64,000 nt of DNA, taken from assembly GCA_020726505.1 (NCBI GenBank), contig JAHLEZ010000002.1, positions 3,224,001 through 3,288,000 on the forward strand, given 5' to 3'. This DNA is from Leptodontidium sp. MPI-SDFR-AT-0119. Taxonomy: Eukaryota; Ascomycota; Leotiomycetes; Helotiales; Leptodontidiaceae. Position numbers and translations under genes: made by a program. Positions 12,891-25,100 of this stretch are shown here, piece after piece. A model generated the notes under the pieces. The model had not been told where the DNA came from and did not search any database. It saw nothing but the letters and a program-made list of their open reading frames with translations. Numbering within the stretch: the first letter of the stretch is position 1; every line of letters begins with the position of its first letter.

Positions 12891-13992
12891 CTAGTACTAA
12901 GCCCGTAAGTAAGCTTGCGCTAAGGGTACGATTCGTTATTAAGGTATTAAAGATAGACTTATTAAATATAAATAGAGAGGGTATATTTAACAGGTTCGAT
13001 GTTACTTAATGTCTATAATAGTAATACTTAGATACTAGTACAAATAATAAAATATAATTCAAATAAGAGTTAGCGTACTAGTATTTCGTTATATATTCGT
13101 CTATTTAACTTGGGATTGATTAAAGTAATTGTACTCTAAATCGTCCCCTACAAGTAGTTTGTATTCACTCCTGACCCCGGTACCGCTTAAAGCGGCTAAT
13201 TCCACGTATATCTACGTATTAAGGGCTACTATCCCTAAGACGAACTAGTATACGCTTGGGGGCTGCGCCCCGGGAGACAGGTTTATCGATTATAACGAAG
13301 TCGAGCTCAAGCCACATATTAGGCTCATACAATAACGTAACTCCCCTCCCGCCAGGAAATCTCACACAACTAAGTAGCGATCGGTACTCGTCCTCGTTAG
13401 AATGGAGTAAAGTTTAACTTTAGGGTGATTCTCGAGGTAACTCGCTCTAAAGACTATTCTACAGCCTATACTGATGTTTGATTAGAACAACTATTTAAGA
13501 TAAAAAAGACGTGTCCGAAGCTAATTGTCTGCGGACCCCGGAAGAAGAAACGTATAGCCAAGGAAGAAAATCAGTAGCCAGTCTGCGACAAACTCAGACA
13601 TACGAATGCCGGAGCGAAGGATAATAGTAACGAGGGTAATGTCAAAATCAACCCCAAAAGTGGCAAGAGTATATTTAAAAGGCGCCACATACCGTCGCTT
13701 ACAAAATCGGCTTCTACTCCGTAGTCGCCAGAAAATTCGGAGCCCCACCTAAATGACAGGGCTAGGCGGTGTGTCATGTGACTAGAAAGCGCCGAGCAGT
13801 TTAAAACGTCGACAGAATGACCTTGAACCTTCTAGAATGTTATAAGTATAACTTAGTATATAACACGTAGTTCCTAAAATTTCAACTCACAGTACCGCCA
13901 ATTTCTGCGAGGTCACGTGTGAATGTCTAACTGAGTTATATATTGCTTAGTAATGCCCCGCTATTGCTGGCATGAGCTCGAGCCTCATTATG
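12891..13992. other. Transition to less AT-rich sequence, no confident gene
   Basis: From about 13,130 composition becomes nearly normal and CpA returns. A GGGGCTGCGCCCC inverted sequence lies near 13,258. On the minus strand an intact 68-codon frame with an ATG (13,571-13,777) has a hydrophobic second half, but nothing supports it being a gene. Just before the LINE, the sequence at 13,993-14,008 is the left target duplication. Confidence 0.4.
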
Positions 13993-14008
13993 ACCTTCGA
14001 CATCGGCC
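13993..14008 (+). repeat. Left target-site duplication of LINE 1
   Basis: ACCTTCGACATCGGCC at 13,993-14,008 recurs as ACCTTCGACATCGACC at 18,214-18,229, directly after the 3' end of the element. The single difference is a RIP-type G-to-A change. A 16-bp duplication fits target-primed reverse transcription. Confidence 0.85.
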
Positions 14009-17000
14009 AGCAAAGTCGAACTCCCACCTGTCCGTGGTGCTGGCTACGAACCTATGATTGTAATATTATCGTAGAGCCAACGGGAGACAAGCGCATTAGA
14101 TGGAGCTGTTGTGGTGTTATAGTCGTCGGTGGAGGCCTCGTCCCCCTCCATTAGCGACGGCGACGTGGCCACATCAGAACAAAGGACTACTATTAAAATG
14201 GGTATGAAAACTATCCGACGTACGATTACCTGACTTAGGGTACAGGCCCTCGATTATATCGACGTGGAACCGATGCTTAGTCGTACGACAGGACACCTCT
14301 GGGGTGTATTATAGAATTTTCGCCGGAGGGCATAGGCGGCGCGCGCGCGTCGAACGTCACCTGAAGGACCCGTCGAAGCTCTAGTTAATCGAACGATCTG
14401 ACGAGCTCTTATTAAACGAACGTATTGTAGTCTAGATATTGAGCGGCGGGAGGTAAAGGCGTAGCTATAGGGGGGGATTCTAGGGGGACAATACACAGCC
14501 GTTATACTCTCTCTCGAATGGCAGAGTCCCTAATAGCACCGTACGGAGGAACTCTACTACAGAGGCAGGCCTGGCTCTATAGTTACGGCTCTGGCGAGCG
14601 CTGGCGGTTTAGACTATGGATATAGGAGTACAGCCTAGCGGGAGAGGGAGAACTGGCAAAGCAGGCGGGGAAGAGGAAGTAACACTTTGGTTAGTAGAGG
14701 GGAAACACTATACTATGCTGCCTGGCTAGGGGTATAGGGACAATAGGGCAACCTCTGCGAGACACGGTCGGCCTTGCTGTGAGGGGAGACCTGGCAAGGT
14801 AACGCGAAGCGGTTCATAGCCGTGGGGCGTGGCATATAATGGCAGCGACAGAGACACTGTCTATATGGCCTGAGAGGACGGATGCGCGTGTCGGTCTGTA
14901 GGCAGAACGGGGCAGTGGGCTGCGCGTTAATACAGGCTTAAGGAGCAAACAGGGCAGAGGGCGTAGAGGAAGGTTTTGGTCCTGGACCTTCCTCTCGAAG
15001 CAGGCGGCCAGGAGTGAGCCTTTCGGGGCAATAGTCTTACCGGGCCTGCGGGAAAGCGTGGTAGGGAGGTTGCGGCCCTACTTGTATTGTAGTTTATTCG
15101 TAGATTTGCAATGCAATTCTGTGCCTGCCAAGCTGCGGCTGCGTAATACCACGAGACACTCCGCAAGCAGAAGAAGATTCACTGGGACAATTTCCTCGCA
15201 GATAACGCAAACATCTGGCAAGCGGCGAAGTACTTGAACCCCGACGGGAGCGTAGTATTTGACAAGATACCACCCTTAGTGAGAACAGACGGATCTAGCA
15301 CGACTGATAAGACTGAACAAGCGAGAGAGTTGCTGGCCACTTTCTTCCCCCTATTGCTTGTAGTAATAGAGGAGGAAGGCCTACGGCCCTAGCGGGCACT
15401 AGTTCTAATGTCACGCCTTTTAGTCGAGGAGGTGGAGCGAAGAGTGTTTGCGGCACAGTCGTAGAAGGCACCCGGTGATGACGGACTACTAGTAATAGTA
15501 TGGAAGCAAATATGGCCGGTAGTGAAAGAGAGGGTGATTATCCTCTTCTAGACATCACTGGACGTCGGCGAGCTCCCTACATAGTGGAGAGACGCTAAAA
15601 TCATACTGCTCAAAAAGCCAAAGAAGGGGAACTATATAGTAGTAAAAGCGTGGAGGCCGATCTCGTTGCTGTCCACGCTAGGCAAAGTACTTGAGTCAGT
15701 AGTAATAGAACGGATATTATACGTGGTCGAAACATTTGGATTACTCCTGGCGAATTATTTCGGGGTAAGGAAGAAACGTTTAATTGAATAGGCTCTTATG
15801 CTTTTATAAGAGAGTATCTATAAGGCATGGAGAGCTAAGAAGGTGCTTAGTCTTGTTAGTTTTGATGTGAAGGGGGCATATAATAAGGTGTATAAGGAGA
15901 GACTATTATAGAGACTTATAGTAAGAGGCATTCTACTGGAGCTAGTCAAATAGATTGATGCGTTTTGCTCTGACTGCACGGCAACTATCTTAGTTAACGG
16001 CCACGTCTCTAAACGGCAACTGTTGTCGCAAGTAGGGTTACTATAGGGGTCCCCGCTCTTGCCGGTACTATTCCTCTTCTTTAACGCCGATTTAGTCTAA
16101 CGTAGAATCGATAGTAGCGGAGGATTAATAGTATTTGTGGACGACTATACCGTATAGGTCATAGGACCGATAATAGATGTAAACCGTGATAGGATCCTGG
16201 CTATTATTAACGAGGCGCTTAATTAGGAGAAGCGAAGCGGTGTAACGTTTAAGGGTAAAAAGACGACTTTAGTACATTTCACTTGATGCCCGAACCGATC
16301 TAGCACGACCTTAATAACTATTAAAGGAGAAGTAGTAACGCTGAAGGAGACCGCCAAGATCTTAGGAGTAACTATAGACTTAAAGCTATAATATAAATAA
16401 CACATCACAAGCGCAGCGACAAAAGGTCTCTTGGCTGCCATGGCGCTAAAGAGGTTACGGATAGTGTCCCCCTCGACCGCAAGGCAACTTTTCGAGTCAA
16501 TAGTAGCACCTGTAGTCGACTACGCCTCTAACATCTAGATACATGTATACAGAACTGCCGGTATAGCGTCACTAAACAGAGTGTAAAGGGTAGGAGCACA
16601 GGCAATTATAGGCTTATTTCGCACGGTAGCCGTCGCTGTGGCCGAAACAGAAGCAAGCATACAAACAGTACGCGAGCGGCACGTAAATCGGGCTATCAAG
16701 CTGTGGGTCGGCCTTTATACGCTGCCTAAGACAAATCCGCTCTTAAGAATTAGTACTAGGGTATTACGAAGATTCACATCGCCATTGCAGAAGATAGCCC
16801 AAGAACACGAAGATATACTGACAGACACTGTAAAGACTATCCAAGAATATGCGATTAGTCTATGGGAACCACGAATACCGGCAATTATTAACTCGAATAG
16901 CGAGAGAGCGGCGGAAGTGGCTAATTGTATTAGCGATATATGTATTGTAATAAGCTTATTGGAGAGGAAAGGCATAGTAGGCATAGGAGGCGCTATTTTT

Positions 17001-18213
17001 GACACCTACGGTAGGATGCTAAATAGGCAGCCTATTACATTCGCGATTACTCTTGGACCGAGATTAGAATAAAACTTATACGTTACTGAGCTCGAGGCGA
17101 TAGTAATGGCGATTTAGGGAGTTCCCTTATACGTCTTGAGGAGAGAGATTATAATCGTCACTAATAACTAGGCGGCGCTATAAGTAGTAAGCTAACTAAA
17201 ACAATAGTCGAGTCAGGCTAACGTGATACGAATCTACGATATAGTCAGAGAACTAAGGAAAGAATATAATCGTGTCCTCTTTATATAGGCTCTAAGACAA
17301 TAAGAGTTTTATTTGGGGAAAGAAGCTAAGAAGGCAGCACGAAGGGCTACTGAGACAGGCAGATTACTATAGAAACTATTCTCTAACGCTAAATCTACAA
17401 TTATTAATATAACAAAAGCAAAGAGGCAAATTGACAACACGCTTCTTGATAGGGTAGGAAAACACCTAAAGGAAATAGATATAGCGTTGCTAGGGCGATA
17501 CACTTGTACCTTGTACGACGCCTTAAGAAGAAGGGAAGTAAACGTGTTAGTACAGTTGTGGACGGGCATAGCACGGCTTAATAAGTATTTATATCGTATT
17601 GGGGCAGTAGAATTGGGTCAGTGTACTTGCGGACAGGTAAGAGAAATAGTTAAACACTTCCTCTTTAATTGCTTATTATAAGACACGTACTAAAAATACT
17701 TACTAAAGTAAACGGAGACTAAAAGGGGTAGCCTCTCCTATTATCTAGGAGGGAAAGCACTATTTGACCCGCTGAATTAGAGACCCGACATTGAAGCGGT
17801 ATAGACTACTATTAAGTACGCTATCGCAACAGGCTGACTTAATAAAGAAGTAAAACACATAGTAACTTAGACGTTATAGGCGTGACTTGTATTAAGACTC
17901 CCCCCCCTTTCTTTTTGTTTTTTTAACCCCTTACTTAATTAACTCACCACGTACTCTCGTAACTTAGCAAGTCTTACTTTAACCGCTAAAGATAAGACGT
18001 TAAACACTTAGAGGAGTTATCTCTAAGTATACTTATTACTAACAACCCACGAGACCACGTCGAATTGCAAAATCAAAGGCTAGAACAAAAAACTGTTTAA
18101 AGCGAACGTAAGGGCTGTCACGAGACTATAGCGGAACTGGAGGAATCGAACCTATGTAAATAGTACTAGTGCCCTTTAGGCTTAGCCGGGCGGAATAGAC
18201 CTTTATCATCATC
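14009..18213 (+). mobile_element. LINE-like non-LTR retrotransposon, copy 1
   Basis: A 4.2-kb element bounded by a 16-bp target duplication and ending in a short (TCA)n-type tail at about 18,203-18,213. Its coding part (15,160-17,885) has reverse transcriptase, an RNase H region and a C-terminal CxC...H...C cluster. The 5' 1.1 kb is GC-richer than the rest and encodes nothing I can name; an endonuclease domain would be expected there in a full element but is not recognisable, so the copy may be rearranged or 5' truncated. A second, 5'-truncated copy of the same family lies inverted at 49,469-50,302, which gives the repeated sequence that RIP needs. Confidence 0.85.
15160..17885 (+). pseudogene. 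LINE ORF2-like polyprotein: reverse transcriptase and RNase H
   Basis: A single frame of about 900 codons with RIP-type stops. In order: a pre-RT segment containing KAPGDDGLLVIVWKQIW (about 15,470); RT motifs KAWRPISLLSTLGKVLE, VSFDVKGAYNKVYKERL, then QGSPLLPVLFLFFNADLV and the catalytic FVDDYT at about 16,135; a thumb/connection region with PVVDYASNI; an RNase H region starting at GIGGAIFDTYGRML (about 16,980) with VTELEAIVMAIQ and IIIVTNNQAAL; and a terminal zinc-like cluster QCTCGQ...HFLFNC near 17,620-17,675. This order is typical of fungal LINE-type elements with an internal RNase H. It ends at a TGA at 17,883. The long open piece 16,638-17,072 is part of this frame, not a separate gene. 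Confidence 0.9.
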
Positions 18214-18229
18214 ACCTTCGACATCGACC
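18214..18229 (+). repeat. Right target-site duplication of LINE 1
   Basis: Matches 13,993-14,008 with one G-to-A difference. It directly follows the TCA-rich 3' tail. Confidence 0.85.
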
Positions 18230-18344
18230 GCTTAATACTTAATACGCATAAAGTTTCCTCCTTGTTCACTAGTAGTCGCGCATTGACTTCTGTGCTCTTA
18301 TTTCCTGTTATCTTAAACTCTATTTAGTTAGTCTTAATTTGAAA

Positions 18345-19630
18345 ATACGTCTTTTATACCTTAAAAGCGGCAACCTCAGCCTTACTGAGGATTACACTAA
18401 ACATGTGCCGTTATACGCGATCTTATCTTATACTTAGGGCAAAGATATAGAGGAAGTCACTTTCGATGACTTTAAAGTAAGAACTTACTTAAATAAGATT
18501 AAACACAGAAAGATTCAGTTTTGCGGCAAATAAGTAGTAAGAGATAGGCTCTAATACTTTTGAGTAAATATATACTATATTAACAAATCTAATCTTTTAG
18601 AGCTTTCGGAGGCTATTAACTTTATATTTTGCTAGTATTAAAATGCGGCCAAATATTATATTTACCTCTCTAATTTTTCTATAAGAACAGTTTTAAGTAA
18701 ATCGTTCTTAACGTAAAAGTTAGAATTCTAATATAGTCGATAGTTCACTCGAGCCTAGACACTTCAGGAGCTTATCGCTCTATCCTCAGTCGAATTCTTT
18801 TCTTAAGAGGGCGAACGACTAGGCGACAAGAGGTCGCTCGAACCGTCACTACACAAGATCACAGGTATCCCGGTGGAAGTATTTCGAGGAAAGCCTCTCA
18901 CCTAATTCTCTGTTAAAGAGCAGATGTTATAAGTAACAAAACACACAGTTAAGCGTAAAAAAGACGAGGCGTACTCTTTATTTAGAATCTTCGGCCTATA
19001 TATGCCGCTTATTTATAGCAAAGGGAGAGAGAATGCGTTTATTTAGCTCGAGGAGGAGATTAGTAAACGCTTAAGAGGTAAATTTAATAAGCCTATAATA
19101 AGGCCTCGACTTAATAAGAGCTATAATTGTAGTTACTGAAAATCGAATATAGCTAATATATTTAGTTTTAGTATAAGTATTAATATATATAACAACGTAC
19201 ACTAGATAGTGCCGCGGGCTATTAATAGCTTATTTACTAGGCGTTCTGATCTACTTTCCTGAATATAGAGGGCTCTATAAAGTGAATTAATATTTATATC
19301 TTAAAAGTAGAGGAGATTCGTGATTACAGGACTCGGTAGACAAGGGAAGAGCGAGATATACTTATAGGTTGCGAGTTTAATAAAGTAAAAGTAAGTCCTT
19401 TCAGTGGCCTTTGAAGCTTTAAAAGCATTTTAGCTTACACTATAAGTTCTAGGGAGTGTTTTAGGTCGACGTCAATAAGTCTTCTACTGCTGAGAGGGAT
19501 TTTATCGCTATTATAAAGTTACTTAGTCACTTAGTCGAGAGTATTCCTGAGGCCCTTTAAGTTCTTGTAATTACGTATTAAAGCTGGCTCCTTATTCTTA
19601 ATAACGCGGACGATCTGGAATTTAATTACT
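18345..19630 (+). pseudogene. NLR 1, 5' part: HET domain and first half of NB-ARC
   Basis: N-terminal half of a HET-type STAND/NLR protein. The start is inferred at 18,345, where ATA stands for ATG, followed by RLLYLKSGNLSLTEDYTKHV; HET motifs follow (PLYAILSYT, then a Trp-to-stop, then GKDIEEVTFDD; KIQFCGK; ELSEAINF; TLQELIALSSVEFF; EAYSLFRIFGLYMPLIYSKG). NB-ARC begins near 19,317 with the P-loop GLGRQGKSEI (one Gly mutated) and reaches the Walker B region WLLILNNADD at about 19,584-19,613. A 56-bp intron (GTAAGT...ATAAG, 19,391-19,446) fits between SLIK and the segment containing VDVNKSSTAERDF. The gene stops at 19,630 because an LTR element is inserted there; it resumes at 39,472. In family members, HET triggers incompatibility cell death when the NLR is activated. 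The copy is dead through RIP stops and the insertion. Confidence 0.9.
19391..19446 (+). other. Predicted spliceosomal intron in NLR 1
   Basis: 56 bp beginning GTAAGT and ending ATAAG, with a possible branch site GCTTACAC. Removing it joins the P-loop exon to the downstream NB-ARC exon in frame. Length and signals are typical of filamentous ascomycetes. Confidence 0.7.
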
Positions 19631-19635
19631 AAATC

Positions 19636-19882
19636 TGTGACGACTGTCGCTGCCCAGAGCCTCATTTCCACCGGCTCCACTTAGTACTGCCCGATCGGGA
19701 CGTACTGAGAATACTATAGTACTAGGCATAACAACCTCTTATATATAGACTTATTCTTTCCTTACCTTCTTTCCTCTATAGTTATAGATTCTAAGTTGAT
19801 ACTTAGTATCGTCATATGTCCTGTATTAATATGTGAGGCGTTAGTTACACGTGATTGCCGTCTTTCTAAGGCAAGCGTCATA
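19636..19882 (+). repeat. 5' LTR of the outer chromovirus
   Basis: Starts TGTGACGACTGTCGC and ends GCAAGCGTCATA (the final CA mutated to TA). Preceded by target duplication AAATC. Pairs with 39,220-39,466. Confidence 0.95.
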
Positions 19883-20079
19883 TTATCTACAACTCTTTTC
19901 TCTACGTCTAAGAAGATAGTAAATATCCCTCGCCCCTTAATTCTCTTATAAGTAGTTACGACCTAAAAGCTCAAATATAAGAAAGGCTTATATTAAGCTT
20001 TATAACTTAACAAATAATAACATTAAAACCCTTACTAATAGCGAAGTTAACATTTACTTTACTACTATTACCCTCATTC

Positions 20080-21741
20080 TCCTCCCCGACTTTTGCCTTT
20101 ACACGACGAAGTCGAAACCCTCTCTTCGCCGGACCTCTCCCTCTAACTCGCTAAGTCAAGCCGAAAGTCGTCCCTCCTTTAATAAAGCGATCCGCTGTAG
20201 ACGACGTCAATATATCGTCTGCCTCTTCTTCTGTCTCCTTACTTGACTCTCCTGATACTAACAATCTTACAGTTTATACTTTTACTAATACGCCAGGGAG
20301 TAGTATAGAGCTTATAAGGACATATATAAGAGAGACACTATAAGAAAGCCGACTTCGCATTTTAGAAGAGTAACTCACGGAGAGTCGCCTAAAGAACTAG
20401 CGGTTAAAGCTGTCTCTTTAATAATAGCGACTTACGATCGATAAGCCTCTATTACGTAGACTTACCCCAAGATCTATAACTTTCTAAGAAGGGGATATAC
20501 CCCTTTATCCCTTAATTAAGAAAACTCCTGTCCCTGAGCTATACAAAGGCAAAAGTAAGGCATAAAGTACTCTTAATCTTAGTAGATTACTAGACGACGA
20601 TAGTAATGACGGCTATTGACCTCCTCGTATCTTAAGTCGTCGTTCCCCCTCTTTCCTTAAGATGTCTTAGATATTTACGGCCTCACGAATCGAGAAGATC
20701 CTTAACTTAAATAATAAGCTTTTAGACGGCGTCGATTATAGTCTACGTTTATAAGAAGTCTAAGTCTAAAACGCCTTACGCCAGTACGACGAATATTTCG
20801 TCGACAACGACTACTGGAAGGACTAGTTACTTATATAAATAGAAGGAATAGCTCGCACGTTCTTAGAACCCTCCTTCTTATCCCTGACGTTTAATAAAGA
20901 CGGAAACTTAGCGGATACGCTTGACTTAGTTAACTAAGTAGTCAAATTCTTAATTAACCCTTATAAGTAATAAATAGCGCGTAACCTTTATTTCGCGTTA
21001 AAGATAAAAGCCGCAGGACAAACCTTTTAGGACTTCTATTAATAATTCAGGATTCTTGTTAGTTAAGGCGGCGTAATTAATAAGTTAATCCTTAAAATAG
21101 ACTTATAGGACAAGCTCCCATCCTGCCTACGCAAGTAACTATTTTATAAGTATTAAAGAGCTAGAACTCTAGAAGAGTATATAGAAGTAGTCTAAGCTAA
21201 GGACTAAGGACAGATCGTGGAGAATACTATTTACGCTAGTCACTTTAGCCCCTTAGTGATAAGTATAAATTCTTACTCCTAGTCCTAAGTTAATATCTCC
21301 TTAGGGACTACGGGAAAGTTACTTTAAGCTTTTATTACTTCTTTGTCTTAAAGATAAGAGACTAGTTAGCCCCTAAGTTAATAAATCTTTACACGAGCCG
21401 ATACACCTCGTGTTCAAACATTAACGAATGCCCCTCGGCATTTCGCTTAACGGCCCCTTAGTTATAGTTATACCTCCCGTGTTAACGAGATAGAGGTAGG
21501 CGCCGACGACGGCGGTCTTATATTTAACAGCTAAACTATAGACGACGACAACTTGCTAGTAGAGGAACTTACCTCACGAGTAAAAGACTTAACTTAGGAA
21601 AAGGCTCCTTCTTAGGCATAGTACGAGATATGCGACATCTTGACTTTATAAAGCTTTTTAGCGGACTAGCACTTACTACTTATATTACTCTCTTTAAGAA
21701 TAGACTCACGTATAAGCTGCTTACACTTCTTAATTCTAGAG
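20080..21741 (+). pseudogene. Outer chromovirus gag
   Basis: Capsid-type frame with many RIP stops. Readable: EYFVDNDYWKDQLLI near 20,790, IEGIARTFLEPSFLSLTFN, LVN-VVKFLINPYK, then the retrotransposon-gag segment with LRKQLF-like residues near 21,125, and RARTLEEYIEVV near 21,160. The end of the segment (about 21,700) runs into the protease, whose motif LLNSRV (LLDSGA-type before mutation) sits exactly at the point where the nested element is inserted. No zinc knuckle was found. Confidence 0.75.
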
Positions 21742-21745
21742 TTAA

Positions 21746-21964
21746 TGTAAAGTGAGCATAAACAAAAGCTCTAGAATAAAGTGCAGAGCACCAAGGACTA
21801 AGCCCTTCGGGCCCTAGGTCTTCAAAGTAAAGTGGAAAAAGTCTTCCATTTTTTTCTAAAATACAACCTGGCAAGACCTCTTATACTACCCTAGAGGCAG
21901 TTTAGTTCATGCCTTAGAAGCCTTAAGCTTTATAACGAAAGCTGGCCCTAATAGCCGCTTAACA
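21746..21964 (-). repeat. 3' LTR of the inner element
   Basis: On the plus strand it reads TGTAAAGTGAGCAT to GCCGCTTAACA, so TG...CA ends are kept in both directions. The 219-bp copy at 33,908-34,126 is nearly identical. Confidence 0.93.
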
Positions 21965-21965
21965 T

Positions 21966-21984
21966 CCGTCCCTAACCACAATAG
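21966..21984 (-). repeat. 19-bp G-rich motif next to the 3' LTR (polypurine-tract position)
   Basis: Plus-strand CCGTCCCTAACCACAATAG; on the minus strand it ends GGTTAGGGACGG one base before the LTR, where the plus-strand primer (polypurine tract) is expected. An exact copy sits at 27,043-27,061 between pol and the extra ORF. Confidence 0.75.
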
Positions 21985-22170
21985 TGGTCGCCCCAGACCA
22001 CAGCCTAAGCCTAGTCATTGAAGCTTAATAAGGGTCAGACTAATAAAGGAAAGAAAAAAAGAAAAAAGAAAAAAGCCCGCCCGAATTTAGGCCATCTTAA
22101 ACAATTTATATATAAAAAGAAAACATTCTTCGTCTATCGGCGGTTCTATCTCATAATCCGGGATCACAGC

Positions 22171-25100
22171 TCATTTCTTAGCCTTCTTCCCCTTTAAGTT
22201 CTTTGGTCTATTAATCTTGTATTTGTTAGAGCCCTTAATTCGAAGGGTTAGAGACTCTAGCACAGCAAGCGTGGAGTAATTGACATTTCTAGTAACAGCC
22301 CGTGTAAGTCGACTAGATTTAGCGAGCTCTCCGCTAAATAAATAAGACGGGACAGTTTGAGATCTAGAAGAAGTGGACGGCTCTAGTAGAGTAGTTAGAC
22401 TCGTGATAGTTAGAAGTACACTTAAGGACAAAGACTTAGAGGTAATAGTAAACCGAATATCCCTTAAGGATTAGGGCGATTTCTTTTTTCTCTTAGGGGG
22501 GTCAGACTTTGTCTCAACCTCAGCTTCTACTTAGTCCTCAATAGTTTCATCCAGATCTATTTGTTTAGCATTTCCCTTATCTTCTAAGTTAAGAGTTTTA
22601 AGATACTTAATATCTACAGCCGAATTTTGTCAGTCCATTTCCTTCAACAAGTCAGCCTCAAGCTGTTGACCAGAATCGTCTTTATCCGGTAATCTGGGAT
22701 CATAGGAAGAGGGTCCTTATCTTAGGCTCTCGATTTCTTTATCCTTAGCTTCCTTAGCTTCATCCGGTGATCCGGGATCATGACTAACTAGTCCTTTTCC
22801 GTTGCCTATATCCTTTATTAGTTCCTCCAGAGAGATGTCATACCCTATCTTGCTAATAAACTCTAGAGTTATAAGGTCAATAAGGTTATCCGCAAGAATA
22901 GAAGATAAGCTTTAGCTATTTTGAGCCCAAGATTTAGTGCTATACAACTCCTTCTCCATCGCCTTCACTGTCTTCCAGGCCTAGTATCCAATTCGACTCT
23001 AGTCTAAGCGATACTTAGTTAGGTATATCTAAAGCTCCAAAGGTTTAAGAGTAAACAACTTCCGAGCCTCAATTATAACAGAGGGGTCAGACCAAAGGAG
23101 TCGACCAATGATTACTTCGGAAAGGGGGCCTAACCCCGTGACAGAGACGGTGGCCGCGAAAGGCGCGCAGGTGCTTTCCAGGGTTGCCTAACGGGGCTAT
23201 AGTAGCATCTCTCTATAGACCACACTAGTCAAGAGATCTCTGTAGGAAACCCCTGTCTCTAGTAATCCATTATCGAGAACGGCAGTGTAACTATTAGAAA
23301 AAACTATAAATCCTCCAAGGTCACTATAATTAATAGATGAGAACTCAGTAACGAATCCTTACTTAGTTAAGAGGGTACGAGGCAACGAGTCTCTTGAAAT
23401 CGAGTAAAAGAATCCATCAGTATTCTTCAGGGTAGCTTTGTACTTCTAAAGGATTCCATTTTTTCCCTTTATAACAGGTTAAAATCTCAGCGGCGCCTTC
23501 TTTTGTAGAAAGTATTTAGTGTAATCAGACGATCCCAAAACTCCCCGAATATATCTAGAGGGAATCTAGGCGATCAGAAGGACTTAGTAATCCAGAATCC
23601 GCTCATCTAGTTCTAGCATAAAAGATCCAGGAACATATAATCCGGGATTAAGGTCTTTTCTTACCGATTTCAGGTCCTCTAAATCTACTTTAGCAAACAT
23701 AGTCTCTCTAGTAGACCCTACTAGTAGACAGATAGGAATATTGGGGTATACTACTAACTTAGCGTTACTATCCTTGCGATAAGCAAGGGCCAGAAAATAT
23801 AGTCTATAATCTTAGCGCAGAAGTTATTGAGACACACTATACATTATATTATAAAGAAACGCAGTCAGGGGATAAGTCTTCTTGAGAGCTCAGTAGTGGA
23901 AGCGGTATATTTCTATCTCCTTAGTAAAGAGTTACTATAATATTAGATAACCTTTGATTTTCTTAAAGATATATCTGACTCCAAGTTCTTACTTAGCCTA
24001 GCTTACTCCCTTGTTCCGAAGAGCCGCAATAATTTCTAGGTTTAAGTATTGAAGATTGTTCTTTTAGTCCTACCCAAAAGAAGAAGCTTCTCTCATAGTA
24101 GTCACGTTAGGCTTAAACTTAGAGTGTCCGAGCTAGACTTGTTACCGAACGGCCTTGGCAGATTTAGACTTTTTAAAGAGGTGTAAGTACATCGGATTCA
24201 GTCGAAAGGTCTCTAGTCTACTAGATTCGTTATACATTTATTGCAAGTTTATGACTAAAGTAGCCACTTTTCTTGGCTTATAAAGGATCCCACAATAATC
24301 CCCGTACTTCACTAAATAGAACTCACACATATAACTTCCCTCTTTACCTTCCTAATATTCATCGGAATCGTCCGGGTTTAAGAACTGTCCAAACCTAGCG
24401 CGAACTCCAAGAGGAATGTTAATTTTATATAGATCACTAAACTCCAAAGTATATTTCACAACTTCAAGGATATTACACGAATAAGTGCCCTTATCTAGCT
24501 CCACCTTATCTTTGTTATAGGCTTCTAGTAGAGGAACCTCAGACTTCACCGGACCCCGTGATCCAGGATCACAATTAGGTAGTTGGGGGTAGACCAAATC
24601 AAGAACGAAGGAAGGTTCTAATCTTGTGTCTAAGAGAGCTTTAATCTTCTAGCTATAGCAAATAGTCCGAGAATTAGCAGTAACTATTCTAGCTTTATTG
24701 CTAGTCGAAACTCCTAAAATAGCTTCCTCTTACTCTACTCTTTGAATTTGGAATATATAAAACTTCGATAGGAAATCCTGAAGGTCTTTTGGAAAATCTA
24801 AGACAGTTCCTTCAACGACTTCCTTTCCCTTGCCTTTAATATCCACTGTCTTCGATCCTTTAATAACCTTCGTCGCGTTGGCTTAGGCGCTAGCTATCTC
24901 CTTGCCCTTTGGGGTCGTATTGACTAGAGTACTTAAGGCAACATTAGCTGATTTTTCCTCCTAGCGTTCCAGTGTAGTTTTCGTCTTATTTAATAGTGAT
25001 CCGGGATCATAGTCAACTACAACTAGTTCTTCAGCATCGATCATGAGCATCAGATCTTCGTCACTGATGTCAGCGCTTAGAGCTCTTAACTTCGTAGCGC

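Noticed and set aside
13521..13777. Overlapping 75- and 68-codon frames on the minus strand
   Set aside because: Intact and one has an ATG, but there is no homology I know, no neighbour context and no splice evidence.
14254..15166. Two minus-strand ORFs within the LINE 5' region
   Set aside because: Antisense to the element, Arg-rich, no motif; GC-rich sequence leaves chance frames open.
16715..17005. Minus-strand ORFs across the LINE and integrase regions
   Set aside because: Shadows of the RT/RNase H frame on the plus strand.
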